NCBI RefSeq assembly: GCF_021869535.1
Contig: NW_026262593.1
Span: 59,356,318-59,420,317, forward strand
Reading direction: 5' to 3'
Length of the DNA: 64,000 nt
Origin: Mytilus californianus
Taxonomy: Eukaryota; Mollusca; Bivalvia; Mytilida; Mytilidae
Both the position numbers and the translations under genes were made by a program. Shown here in pieces: positions 35,431 through 46,333 of this stretch; position 1 is the first letter of the stretch, and each line of letters opens with the position of its first letter. The notes beneath the pieces are model-generated. The model saw only the letters and a program-made list of their open reading frames with translations. It searched no databases and had not been told where the DNA came from.

Positions 35431-35540
35431 ATTGCATTATTAACTAAGTTTTCAAACTGAAACAAAGCATTTTGATTTGGATTAATACCAAAGAACTGTG
35501 TATCCAGTCATATTCAAAGTTTATATGTTTTCTGATTTTT

Positions 35541-37317
35541 AGCTCACCTGGCCCGAAGGGCCAAGTGAGCTTTTCTCATCACTTGGCGTCCGTCGTCGTC
35601 GTCGTTAACTTTTTACATTTTGAACTTCTTCTAGAGAACCACTGAATGGAATGGAACCAAACATGACATGAATGTTCCTTATGAGGTGCTGACTAAGTGT
35701 TGTTACTTTGAAGCCGATCCATCATCCAAGATGGCCGCCAGCGGGGGACTTAGTTTGACATAGGACCCTATGGGAAATACATACAAATGTCTTCCTTTAC
35801 AGAACCACTGAATGGAATGAAACCAAACATGGCATGAATGTTCCTTATGAGGTGTTGACCAAGTGTTGTGACTTTGAAGGCAATCCATCATCCAAGATGG
35901 CGGCCAGCGGGGGACTTAGTTTAACATAGGACCCTAACGGAAATACATACAAATGTTTTCTTTTAGAGAACCACTGAATGGAATGAAACCAAACATGGCA
36001 TGCATGTTCCTTTTGAGGTGCTGACCAAGTGTTGTAACTTTGAAGCTGATCCATCATCCAAGATGGCCGCCAGCGGGGGACTTAGTTTAACATAGGACCC
36101 TATGGGAAATACATACAAATGTCTTCTTTTAGAGAACCACTGAATGGAATGAAACCAAACATGGCATGAATGTTCTTTATTAGGTGTTGACCAAGTGTTG
36201 TTACTTTGAAGCTGATCCATCATCCAAGATGGCCGCCAGCTGGGGACTTAGTTTAACATAGGACCCTATTGGAAATACATACAAATGTCTTCTTTTAGAG
36301 AACCACTGAATGGAATGAAACCAAACATGGCATGAATGTTCCTTATGAGGTGCTGACCAAGTGTTGTTACTTTGAAGCCGATCCATCATCCAAGATGGCC
36401 GCCAGCGGGGGACTTAGTTCTACATAGCACCCTATGGGAAATACATACAAATGTCTTCTTTTAGAGAACCACTGAATTGAATGAAACCAAACATGGCATG
36501 AATGTTCCTTATGAGGTGCTGACCAAGTGTTGTTACTTTGAAGCTTATCCTTCATCCACGATGGCCGCCAGAGGGGGACTTCCTTTAACATAAAACCCTA
36601 TAGGAAATACATACAAATGCTTCTTCTAGAGGTGCACTGAATGGAATGAAACCAAACATGACATAAATATTTCTTATGATGTGCTGACCAAGTGTTGTTA
36701 CTTTGAAGCTTATCCTTCATCCACAATGGCCGCCAGAGGGGGACTTCCTTTAACATAAAACCCTATAGGAAATACATACAAATGCTTCTTCTAGAGGTGC
36801 ACTGAATGGAATGAAACCAAACATGGCATAAATATTTCTTATGATGTGCTGACCAAGTGTTGTTACTTTGAAGCCGATCCATTATCAAAGATGGCCGCCA
36901 GCGGGGGACTTAGTTTAACATAGGATCTAAGGGAAATACATACAGATGTCTTCTTTTAGAGAACCACTAAATGGAATGAAACCAAACATGGCATGAATGT
37001 TCCTTATGATGTGCTGACCAAGTGTTGTTACTTTGAAGCTTATCCTTCATCCATGATGGCCGCCAGAGGAGGACTTCCTTTAACATAAAACCCTATTGGA
37101 AATACATACAAATTCTTCTTCTAGAGGTGCACTGAATGGAATGAAACTAAACATGGCATAAATGTTTCTTATGAGGTGCTGATGAAGTGTTGCTACTTTG
37201 TTGCCGATTTACAGTTCAGATGGCCACCAGGATATTTTATTAAATTACAGGGCCAATATTAAACCAAATTTGTCTTTACTCATTATTAGGGTATCTGTTA
37301 TGATTTTAATCTAGTTT
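35541..37317 (+). mobile_element. 'gctcacc' family element with ~166-bp array (about 10 units), right end deleted
   Basis: The left hairpin is GCTCACCTGGCCC-GAA-GGGCCAAGTGAGC. About ten tandem units follow, of two types: one with 'ccgccagcgggggacttagt', the other with 'ccgccagagggggacttcct' and 'gaggtgcactgaatgg'. The right end lacks CAGGTGAGC and its hairpin; only 'ctagttt' remains after the tail seen in the 18-kb copy. Minus-strand frames of 60-86 residues recur once per unit and are not genes. Confidence 0.75.
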
Positions 37318-37702
37318 ATTTTTTATTTAACTGTTTGGGTGAAATTCACATTTAAATTCACATATGTATGTTATTTCATTTTGTCATTTTACAATACATG
37401 TACATGCATTTGCTTACATGCAATACAAATCCTAAATAAACGATTAATAAATTCATAGCTATTAAATAGCATCATTCTAATAAAATGAGAAAAAGAAATA
37501 AACTATAAAGATATTCCTATCAATAATATTGATTATGGACCTTATATACCTAGAATGATTCAACATAACATGTAACCCCTTAGATAAAATAGCTTAATAA
37601 TTGCGAGATATTAAAAGTCTAATTTGATTTTTTTGACAATTTGACCTTTGTCATTTTGGAGTGATGCGCATGATTGAATTTATTTTATACCAATAATTTA
37701 AG

Positions 37703-37817
37703 GACTGGATTGGCAATAATAAAAAAGTAATGGAGGAGAGGAAGTATGAAACACAGCCACGGACGTTTTACATCAAAGGAATGAATGGATATAATTGTTT
37801 TGTCAGAGAGAAAAAAG
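37703..37817 (+). CDS. Exon B (gene 2): end of homeodomain-like helix 3, start of HMG-like box
   Basis: This 115-nt exon, phase 0 to 1, lies between 'ccaataatttaag' and donor 'gtaaac'. It encodes DWIGNNKKVMEERKYETQPR then TFYIKGMNGYNCFVREKK. DWIGNNKK fits homeodomain helix 3 (W-x-x-N). GMNGYNCFVREKK fits helix 1 of an HMG box (aromatic, F, basic). The acceptor tract is weak in pyrimidines. The other two frames contain stops. Confidence 0.75.
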
Positions 37818-37849
37818 GTAAACTGCATACATGTATGTTAATATATATA

Positions 37850-38330
37850 GCCTAGATGGTCGAGTGGTCTAGAGCGTAGGGCATATTGCATGGCGAATTG
37901 TAGCATAAGTTCGAAATCCGGCGAGGGGAGAACAATTGTTGGGCTGATTGTTAGACGGATTATATATATATATATATATATGTATAGAGCCTAGGTGGTC
38001 GAGTGGTCTAGTGGTCGAGCATAGTGCAAGGAGATTTGGTGCCACTACATCTCAGTAGCATGATTTCAAATCCCAGCGAGGGAAGAACAAAACATTTGCT
38101 AAGCAAATTTACAGATCTAACATTGTTGGGCTGATGTTTAGACAAATTATATGTAGAGCCTAAGTATCGAGTGCTCTAACGCGTCGGGCATAGTGCAAGG
38201 CAATTTCGTGACAGGATATCTCAGTAGCATGAGTTTGAATCTCGGCGAGAGAAAAATAAAACATTTGCTAACGCAAATTTACAGATCTAACATTGTTGGG
38301 CTGATAATTAGACGAATTGAATATAAAGAA
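37850..38330 (+). repeat. Tandem trimer of tRNA-like (SINE-like) sequences
   Basis: Three copies begin at about 37850, 37989 and 38158 with 'gcctagatggtcgagtggtc' or variants, resembling a pol III A box of Leu/Ser-type tRNA. About 70 bp later each carries a B-box-like 'agttcgaaatccggcga', 'atttcaaatcccagcga' or 'agtttgaatctcggcga'. Each is followed by a shared tail ('aacattgttgggctgat', 'ttagacgaatt'). No functional tRNA fold is claimed. It lies 32 bp after exon B of gene 2. Confidence 0.6.
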
Positions 38331-39284
38331 GTCTATAAAAAGGACCAACCAGCAAATTTAATATGTACCAGATCGTTTAGAATAGATGATACTGTGCAGA
38401 TAAGGAAAAAATTATATAAGTCTAAAGATTTTTACAACGTTACTAAGATAAGATGGTATTATACGATGATGTTGTTATTAAATTATTAAATAGTGTTTAC
38501 AAATAATAATATTTGTCAACATGATTTAATAACAACTTCTTCATATAATACCATCTTTTATTATATGGCTATAGATTTTCTGTTTTCTCATTGGCTAAAT
38601 CCATAGGAAATCCTCTTTGATAAATAGTTATATTCACCGCGGCTAAAATCAAAAGAGGTTAATATAAGATTTGGAACAGCGTCCATGTACCTAAAGATCG
38701 ATATTCCAAGGCAACGTCAATGACGTAGGTTTTATGACGTTTTGTAAGTTCCTATTTTTTTTTCTTTTTCGTTATGTTGTTGAAAAATCATTGTATCAAC
38801 CTCATCAAAAGTCAATAATTGTATATTATTAGTACCGTTGTTTAAATCTTCAAACATATATAATATATATAAGTGCCTATAAATAGCAACACATGACATA
38901 CAAATCTATGGGAGTGTGGATTAATCAGTACAGAGATTAATACAATTACACAAATAAAATTATAGATTGTCTAACAATGTAAATTTAACACTATTTAGTA
39001 TGTAAATATTAGAATGTTTAAAATATTTACAAAAAAATAAAAATAAACGCAATATTTCACTAGACAAACTAGCTTTATCAAGCGTGCATCTATCCAGGTG
39101 AAATCGGATGTAGATGATAAGAAACTTCTGCAGCTCAATGTACATGTTGCACATGAATTTAGCTGCCTTGTAAATAATACATAATGTGGATGAAGTTCAA
39201 GATTATATACAAAATTTGTGGTTGAAGTTTGCAACGTCCATTGGCCAATATTACATGATAAAAAAGACGATGCTGTGTATTAAA
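38331..39284. other. Intronic stretch, nothing recognised
   Basis: AT-rich intron of gene 2 between the tRNA-like trimer and a decayed retroelement. I looked for a phase 1/1 exon that would supply the missing part of the HMG-like box here and to 40469, and found none. Confidence 0.45.
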
Positions 39285-39760
39285 TTATTCTTTATCTTTC
39301 CTGTATCTCTTCTCGTCTATTTTGTTAAGACCATCCGGTTCTAAAGTGTAGAGCTGGTGGATCCAAAAGTTTTCTCTTCTCCTTCTCACCGTGGTGTCCC
39401 ACTCGGTGTTGACTTCTATGATTTGGAAAGTAACATTATCAAAAGGATGTTTCTTTGTGCGAAGATGTCTTGTGAGAGGACAGTTTTTGTTGGTTTTGTA
39501 CCATGAACGATGGTTATTGAGCCGAATATTGAATTTATCCATTGTTTCTCCCACATACTGAATGCCACAAGTGTTACATGTTAATATATAAATTGAGTTC
39601 TCTGTTTTACAGTTGGAATTTGAGTAGATGGTATAATTTTGATAAGTAACGGAGCTGATGAAAGAACTGCTTGTATTGGCAGCTTTACAACATAAGCAAT
39701 TCCTTCGACCACATTGCGTTTAATTTTATTGTTTTGTAAATATTTTAAACAATATAATGT
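39285..39760 (-). pseudogene. GIY-YIG endonuclease fragment of a retroelement
   Basis: Read on the minus strand, a continuous frame from about 39725 to 39285 gives SNCKTENSIYILTCNTCGIQ then YVGETMDKFNIRLNNHRSWY and later FWIHQLYTLEPDGLNKIDEK. IYILTC-x-TCG-x-QYVGET is the GIY-YIG nuclease core with adjoining cysteines; R-x-NNHRS and E-x-FWIHQL match the later conserved parts. Such domains end Penelope-like retroelements and related genes. Upstream the frame decays: a Cys-rich piece (STCELTSDIQCPSCKQRCKD) appears in another frame and an (AT)n run intervenes. No catalytic RT region is present, so this is a 5'-truncated, decayed copy. Confidence 0.65.
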
Positions 39761-40469
39761 TATATATTTATATATGATAAACCATTGATAATGACTATCT
39801 ATATATATATATATATATATATATGGTATACAAAGATCTTTGCACCTTTGTTTGCATGATGGACATTGTATATCTGAGGTCAATTCACATGTGGACATAT
39901 TTAAATATATATATAAATTCATGGTGATTTTATGCTAAAAAATTATTTCTGTACACCTATAATACTTTGTGTATTGTGATTAGTCATCATGTACAAAATG
40001 AATTTACATTTGTATGCATATGCAGGAGTTACTTTTCTCATGACTGTGCATTTAAAAGGAATCTATTGTTATTTCAACTCTAAAATTAGTTGAATTAGAA
40101 ATTTGTTGAAAGAGAATAACATCACAATTGAATAAAAAAAGCAAATAACATATTATCAATCAGTTACTTCTTACACTTGACTAATTGCAGTAGCCTAAAG
40201 AATATTTACTGGAGACAGAGCTATTGCTCATAAAAATTTTAATTTGATGAAATTTGGCATCAATGAATAGTAGCCTGAGTTGAAAGTTTAAATAGTTTTT
40301 CTTTCGACCTTTTTAAAAGGAGAATTAATGAAAAAAATTGTGTTTGCTTATCCTTAATGCAGAGATTTCTGGTTAAATATTTTAAGAATCAATCAGGTTA
40401 GACAGTTGATTAACCTAATTTTTATATCTGTTCATTTAAGAACAATTTATATATATACTGACATAACAG

Positions 40470-40606
40470 ACTGGGCACCTGCCTGGAATCTGTTAGGACA
40501 GGAGGAGAAAGAACAATATAAGAAGAAGGCCCAGGAAAAACCAGTGGCACCACCTAAACCACAACAGAAGGATGCCTTTAAAAGGCTTAAGATTATCAGA
40601 GAACAT
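40470..40606 (+). CDS. Exon C (gene 2): HMG-box-like helix 3
   Basis: This 137-nt exon, phase 1 to 0, lies between 'atactgacataacag' and 'gtgaga'. It encodes WAPAWNLLGQEEKEQYKKKA then QEKPVAPPKPQQKDAF and KRLKIIREH. W..LGQEEKEQYKKKAQE matches the W-x-x-L-x-x-E-E-K-x-x-Y pattern of HMG-box helix 3. Joined directly to exon B, the box is about 15-20 residues short (loop and helix 2), so a small exon may be missing from the model between 37.8 and 40.5 kb, or the box is degenerate. Confidence 0.82.
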
Positions 40607-40750
40607 GTGAGACTGAATTTTATTTCTGTTATCATTTGATTTTAACAATTATATTCTGATTGGCTAATAAAACAACCTTCTCTGAAGACTCCACTTGCAA
40701 TATGATAGCAACATCCTTTCAGTTATGGGCAATATGTGTGTATGTTTTGA

Positions 40751-41496
40751 TAGCCAGCACATGAATGGTAAAGTGAGCTTTTACCATCACTTGGCATCCA
40801 TCATCATCGTCATCCCTTGGGTGTAAACTATTTCAAACATCTCATAAAAAACTAAAGCATTTAGAGCAAATCAGACAAGAAATTAAAGTATTCATTAGGT
40901 CAAGGTCTTAAATTATCAGCCAAATCGGGTATCTGAATTTTAGGTTATTGCCCCTGAATTGATGATTTAAAAGAAATTTAACAGTTTCAGTTATTGTCTT
41001 GAATATTATTATAGATAAAGATAAACTGTAAACAGCAAAAATGTTCATCAAAGTAGATCGACAAATATGTTGAATATGACCAAAATTGTCAATTGACCTC
41101 TTATCTTAAGGAGCTATTGGCTTTTAAAGACAAATTCCACAATTGTTCACATTAATTATGTTCATCTAGTTTGCTTAATTTAAAAAAAAATCTCATTTGA
41201 AACTTTTGAATCAATTTCAGCCAAACTTGAGCTGAATGAGTTTAAGAGTATCTAGTATAAATCTTGTATTCTATTTCCTTGTACATCAAGAAACACAGCC
41301 ACTATGGCTAAAATAGAACATAGGGGTAAAATGATTTTTTTGCTTTTGAAGAAAATATTACAGATAGAAAGAACATTTAAATGGCATTTTTAAGCCACAA
41401 ATTAATATATATTGAATTTCAAAAATAATCATTGATAAAAGATTTAAGCAAAAATTTACAGGTGAGCGATTCAGGCTCTTGAGAGCCTCTTGTTTA
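40751..41496 (+). mobile_element. 'gctcacc' family element, decayed copy
   Basis: The left end 'aagtgagcttttaccatcac' then 'ttggcatccatcatcatcg' is degenerate. The right end is CAGGTGAGCGATTCAGGCTC then TTGAGAGCCTCTTGTTTA with the AGGCTCT/AGAGCCT stem intact. The interior shows units like those at 11.3-12.2 kb. It starts 145 bp after exon C of gene 2. Confidence 0.6.
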
Positions 41497-41756
41497 CTAT
41501 CCTTTATCAATATCAAAATCAAAGTACTGAAGTACTGGTCATCGGATGACCGCAAGTTCTTGTGGATGGTCCGACAAGCACTTGTCTCAGAAAAAAAATC
41601 ACATCTCTATACCTGAAAGTGAGGTTAATGTACAGATATAATTTTTTTCTGGGACAAGTTCGTGCGTGGATGATAAATAAATGACAGGGAATTCATCCTC
41701 ACCGTAATGACTATTATATTGTAGTGATACAAATCAGTATACTCTGGTTTATTGAT

Positions 41757-42567
41757 GTCTCGCCTTGACGGAGTCAAAAAGCGAGACATAGGTATGCTGT
41801 TTCCGGCGTCGGCGGCGTCAACAATGTTTGTGATTAGGTCTAGTTCATGGTGAACTACTAGTGGTAGGTCAATGATATTTGGTATGCAGTTGTATTAGCA
41901 TTGGCACATCTCATTACCATGGAGATTATTTGGCCCTGCCCCCTCAGTCAAGGTCTATTGACTTTGAAACTTTTCATAGTGAACATGTATTAGTTTGTGA
42001 TTAGGTCAATTTATGGGGAACCACTAGTGGTAGGTCAATGATATTTGGCATGCAGTTGTATAAGCATGGGCATATCTCATTTCCATGGAGAACATTTAGC
42101 CCCGCTCCTTCAGTCATGGTCTATTTACTTAGAAACTTTTGCTTAGTTTACATGTATTAGTTTGTGATTAGATCAGTTTAAGATGAACTGCTAATGTTAA
42201 GTCATTGATGTTTGGTATGCAAATTTATTGGCATTTGCAAGTATCATTTCCATGGAGATTATATAGTCCCACCCCTGATCATGGTTCATTGACTTTGAAA
42301 CTTTTACATAGTTTACAAGTTAATGTTTGTGTTTAGATTTGTTTAAAGGGAACGACTTATAATAAGTCAATGGTATTTGGTATGCAGTTGTATTAGCATT
42401 GGCACATCTCATTCCATGGAGATTGTTTAGCCATGTACCTTCAGTCATGGTTCATCGACTTTGAATATTTGCGTTACTTACATGTTAAAGTATTGTAATT
42501 TTAATTTCAACATTTGCATTATCAAAATTACAAAAAGGCGAGACATATCTCTGTGATAACAGTTTAT
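41757..42567 (+). mobile_element. 'tgtctcgcc' family element, complete copy (811 bp)
   Basis: The left hairpin is TGTCTCGCcTTGAC-gga-GTCAA..GCGAGACA. About four array units follow, with 'gtttgtgattaggtc', 'aatgatatttggtatgcagt' and 'cacatctcattaccatggag'. The right end GGCGAGACATATCTCTGTGA finishes CAGTTTAT. In copy 1 of the host repeat the empty site reads 'ggtttgttgt|tatatatt', so the element sits between two T residues with no duplication. Confidence 0.75.
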
Positions 42568-42867
42568 TATATATTATATTAATACTTGTATATTACAGTT
42601 ACATGTATATATAATTTTCATGCATTTGTATATCATTCTATTCTACAATATTACTAATAGTGCAGTGCAAGTGCATGGTGGACACGTCACTCTTCTGTAA
42701 TAATTCGATTTTTCTAATAGAATGGATTTTAGTAGGCATTCGTATTTTCCAGCAAAAAATGTTTAATCATCCATGCAGAGTTATTGTTCCTTGAGATTGC
42801 AAACGTTCTTGAGATATTCTTCCGCATGCGTGTGCATAGATATTAATGATTTTTTACTTATATGTAT

Positions 42868-43909
42868 ATACACTCAACTTGTACGATTCGCTCGTGTATG
42901 TAACAACGTATTAGATTTTAGCGAAAGAAATTTATGTTTTACTGAAAAGTTATTACACCAGGGTTTTCGATATCATAAACTAGTCAAAACATTTACTAAA
43001 TTTTATCATCGGTATAAGGACATCATTCGTAAATATAACTCAACATGCAGACATCTTATACGTTCGGGTATTTCACATCCAATCTTTTATGGTAATATTC
43101 TTTACAAAGCACAAAAAAGTCAGTATTCACCTCAAAAGCTAACAAAACCTTTAAACAGACTTATTAAGAAGGGATATAGTTACGATACTGTTGTCAGGTC
43201 ATTAAAGATTGCATATTTTGGCTTTAATATTGATTCACTTATAGGGTCTTTGCATCGGAATTACACATATTTATTCTAAAACCAGTTGTTGGCATGACAC
43301 GGGTTATGTTTTTCTCATATATTTTATGACGGTATAATACTAAACCCCTAACAGGAGGGATTGTGCCTGATATTCATATGATGAAGACATAATCTTTCAA
43401 TCAGTTTAATTGAGGTCTGGAGCTGGCATGTCAGTAACTGCTAGTAGTCTGTTGTTCTTTATGTATTATTGTCATTTTGTTTATTTTCTTTTGTTTCCTA
43501 TTCTGACATCGGACTCGGACTTCTCTTGAACTGAGTTTTACTGTGCGTACTGTTGTACGTTTGTTTTTTCTACATTGGCTAGAGGTATAGGGGGAGGGTT
43601 GAGATCTCAAAAAACATGTTTAACCCCGCCGCATTTTTGCGCCTGTCCCAAGTCAGGAGCCTCTGACCTTTGTTAGTCTTGTATCATTTTTAATATTAGT
43701 TTCTTGTGTATAATTTGGAGTTTAGTATGACGTCCATTATCACTGAACAAGTATACATATTTGTTTAGGGGCCAGCTGAAGGACGCCTCCGGGTGCGGGA
43801 GTTTCTCGCTGCATTGAAGACCCATTGGTGGCCTTCAGCTGTTGTCTGATCTATGGTCGGGTTGTTGTCACTTTGACACATTCCCCATTTCCATTCTCAA
43901 TTTTACATA
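42868..43909 (+). mobile_element. 5'-truncated retroelement
   Basis: It starts abruptly inside a coding frame and includes the C-terminal coding part (to 43279) and a 3' region with 'ggtatagggggagggttgag', 'gccgcatttttgcgcctgtc' and 'gggttgttgtcactttgaca'. The 3' region is present in reverse at 33535-33905. 5' truncation is typical of target-primed retrotransposition. It is inserted in the dispersed repeat at 'tatata'. Confidence 0.75.
42872..43279 (+). pseudogene. C-terminal fragment of a reverse-transcriptase-type retroelement protein
   Basis: The frame gives TQLVRFARVCNNVLDFSERN then LCFTEKLLHQGFRYHKLVKT, FTKFYHRYKDIIRKYNSTCR and onward to a TAA stop. The pattern QLVR-x-AR-x-C, LL-x-QGF and KFY-x-RY is what I recall following the reverse-transcriptase domain in a common invertebrate retroelement protein. 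No catalytic motif is present, so assignment to a lineage (Penelope-like or other) is not possible from this part. It is intact over about 136 codons, which suggests a young copy. Confidence 0.6.
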
Positions 43910-44393
43910 TAACAAAACATTTTAATATTATCAATTTATCTTCTTTAAAAAGTATTTGATGAGTATTCATTGAAGAAATGAATTTATAACAAGCGATAAG
44001 GAATGTTAGTTTGCACTTGATGATGTCTACGTATTCATCATGTTTATAGATCAGTTAAAACCCAAAATGAATATTACGTAATGGAAATTTAGGCGATAGC
44101 AATACACCAGAATGCCCTCACGATCATCCGCTGTAAAAAGGGGAGGCAAATTTTTGATGAAATTTAACAACAATACTACAATCATTGATTCATTAGCTGT
44201 CAAATTCATGTTCACTGATTTGACCCAAATTCTCATATTTTATCACTATCATACTAAAACAAATCTCTAAATTACAAAAAGACACAATTAACAATGCATG
44301 GGCGTGCTATAATCTAAATGTATTTGCTTTTAAATTAGTACTTATTTCCATTGAGATGACATCTGAAGACTGCTGACAATTATATAACTCTAT

Positions 44394-45004
44394 TTAAGGT
44401 AGATAGGGTGTCTTCCTCCATCTTGGATTTTGAAATACCAGAAAACAATCGGTCTAGATCTTGTGCAAATTTTGAGAGTATTAGGTAATTCATGTGTAAG
44501 AATTTTCAATTCAATATAGAAAATGACATGTTTTATCATAATTATAATTGTATTTTACAAAAAACAGAATACTTTTGTTAGATTCAATTTTTTCCAACTT
44601 TGCCACATGAGGGGAGGCAACTCAAATCTAAGGGCAGATCATTCAGATAAAGTTACTTTTACAATAGAATGTGTTAGGAATTTACCTATTTTATTATGTA
44701 GCAAGAAAACGGGTCCCGTGACCCCATTTTTTCTTTTTCTTATCTGAAAGCATAATATTGGAGCTATCTTCTCATATTTTATCTCAAAATTCTATGGTGT
44801 AGTTTTCGTTTTATGGCAGAAAATTGGGTTTTCCATGCATAATCTATACAAAATCTGTCAATTTTGCACAACCTGTAGCGTGAAAATAAGCCCCGTGACC
44901 CATTCTTTTTATTATTTTTTTTAAATAAGCATGATATAAACTACATTTTGGTAAATTATTAAAAAATTCTATGGATTATAATTTAGACACCCCATCTACC
45001 TTAA
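44394..45004. mobile_element. TTAA-flanked inverted-repeat element (piggyBac-like form)
   Basis: TTAAGGTAGATAGGGTGTCT at the left is inverted at the right as AGACACCCCATCTACCTTAA, so the terminal repeat is about 18 bp with one mismatch and TTAA lies at both outer ends. Length is 611 bp with no transposase. The interior has a weak repeat of 'cgtgacccca/cattctttt'. TTAA targets are a hallmark of piggyBac, but the assignment rests on form alone. It lies 134 bp before exon D of gene 2. Confidence 0.65.
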
Positions 45005-45137
45005 ACATAAATAAGTATAAATAAGAATAAATATAAATAAATAGTGAGCATGTGCAATCTTTTTTTATCTAGGTCTGTTTGATATTATTTTAAACCTCAG
45101 TCAGACCATAATCAAATATTTTTCTTTTTCACTTCAG

Positions 45138-45288
45138 GTCATTGAACTTGAAAAGCTGGGTATGGATGTAGCTCTGATAGGCATCAATACCAACACTGGA
45201 GCCCAGATCCTCTTAGGTGATGGAAAATCTGCTGCCTTCCTGAAGTCAGAGGACATCCTGCAGAATTTGTTTGCTTTCCATTCACTAG
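45138..45288 (+). CDS. Exon D (gene 2): unknown domain
   Basis: This 151-nt exon, phase 0 to 1, lies between 'tttctttttcacttcag' and 'gtcaga'. It encodes VIELEKLGMDVALIGINTNT then GAQILLGDGKSAAFLKSEDI and LQNLFAFHSL. Regular hydrophobic spacing and Gly turns suggest a folded alpha/beta segment, and codon use is typical of coding sequence. I do not recognise a family. Exon C continues into it in phase (IIREH-VIELEK), making a probable helix across the join. Confidence 0.85.
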
Positions 45289-45379
45289 GTCAGACTTTTA
45301 ACATTTTTTACATACAAGTTTAATCCAATTAACCAAAAAATGATAACTACCAGTACCTACCGGTATGGACCCTACTTTT

Positions 45380-45800
45380 TGTCTCATCTTGACAAAGTCA
45401 AAAAGCGAGACATGGCAGTGGGGCGTCAACAATGTATAAGTTTGTGATTAGGTCTAGTTTATAGTGAACCGTCAATGATATCTGGTATGCAGTTGTATAA
45501 GCATTGGCATTTCTCATTTCCATGGAGAATATTTTGCTCCACCCCTATGTCATGGTCTATTGACTTTGAAACTTTTGCTTAGTTTACATGTTTTATTTTG
45601 TGATTAGGTCAGTTAAAGGGGAATCATTAGTGGCAGGCCAAGGTTAATTGGTATGCAGTTGTATAAGATTGTTAAGCCATGTACCTTCAGCCATGGTTCA
45701 TTGACTTTGAATATTTGTATAACTTACATGTTAAAGTATTGCTATTTTAATTTCAACATTTACAAAAAAGTTGAGACATATCTCTGTGTTCACAGTTTAT
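45380..45800 (+). mobile_element. 'tgtctcgcc' family element, short copy
   Basis: The left end is TGTCTCATCTTGACAAAGTC then AAAAAGCGAGACA; the right end is 'gagacatatctctgtgttca' then 'cagtttat'. Only two partial units lie between. It sits 90 bp after exon D. Confidence 0.7.
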
Positions 45801-46333
45801 TTAACTTAATTCTTGATATTTGGCACCAAGCTTCTTGAAGTTCATATACATAGCTGTTAATTTGCAGACCAATTTGCTTACTTAGCTTTAGGATTTTAAA
45901 TCAGTTTATAGTATTTTTCAGAGAAATAAAAAAAAAAACTATGGCATATTCTAATGCATTTTTTATACAACAATCTTTTTCATTGGCTAAAATTTACCGT
46001 CAAATCCACAGTTGATCAGTTGTAACTAAGGAGGGACCCGCCATTTTGAATTCATTGGATCAACGAATGTCAATTACTACAATATTATCGAACATAAAAC
46101 AACATCTACCTAATAATCGCCTTTTTGATGTAATTTTATCCAAATTTGAATCCTAGAAGTAACAAAATTATCCTCAGTTTGTAAGTTTTCATTTGTATGA
46201 CATCATGTTAAGCAATGACGTCTATGCGCCAAAATCATTCATGAAGTTTTGCGGAATTTTTTTTTATTTCAAATTTATACATTTTTCCAAACTCTAACAA
46301 ATTATTATTTATTTTTGTAATGCATTTGACTCG

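Larger units (their letters stand above)
41505..44136. repeat. Dispersed ~0.8-kb repeat, copy 2, split by two insertions
   Basis: Three pieces, 41505-41756, 42568-42867 and 43910-44136, together match 6467-7285. The first gap is the 'tgtctcgcc' element, the second a truncated retroelement. Comparing with copy 1 gives both insertion points. Confidence 0.75.

Noticed and set aside
35703-36591. Series of ~62-residue minus-strand frames starting MMD-LQS
   Set aside because: They repeat with the ~166-bp units of a non-coding element and also occur at 17.4-17.7 kb; this is repeat periodicity, not a gene family.
39581-39922. 113-codon minus-strand frame containing MSTCELTSDIQCPSC
   Set aside because: Its later part is the wrong frame of the GIY-YIG fragment and its middle is an (AT)n run; only the first Cys-rich piece may be a remnant of the retroelement protein.
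42773-42871. Upstream extension of the retroelement frame to an ATG at 42773
   Set aside because: This part belongs to the dispersed 0.8-kb repeat that was interrupted; the reading frame is continuous only by chance across the insertion junction.
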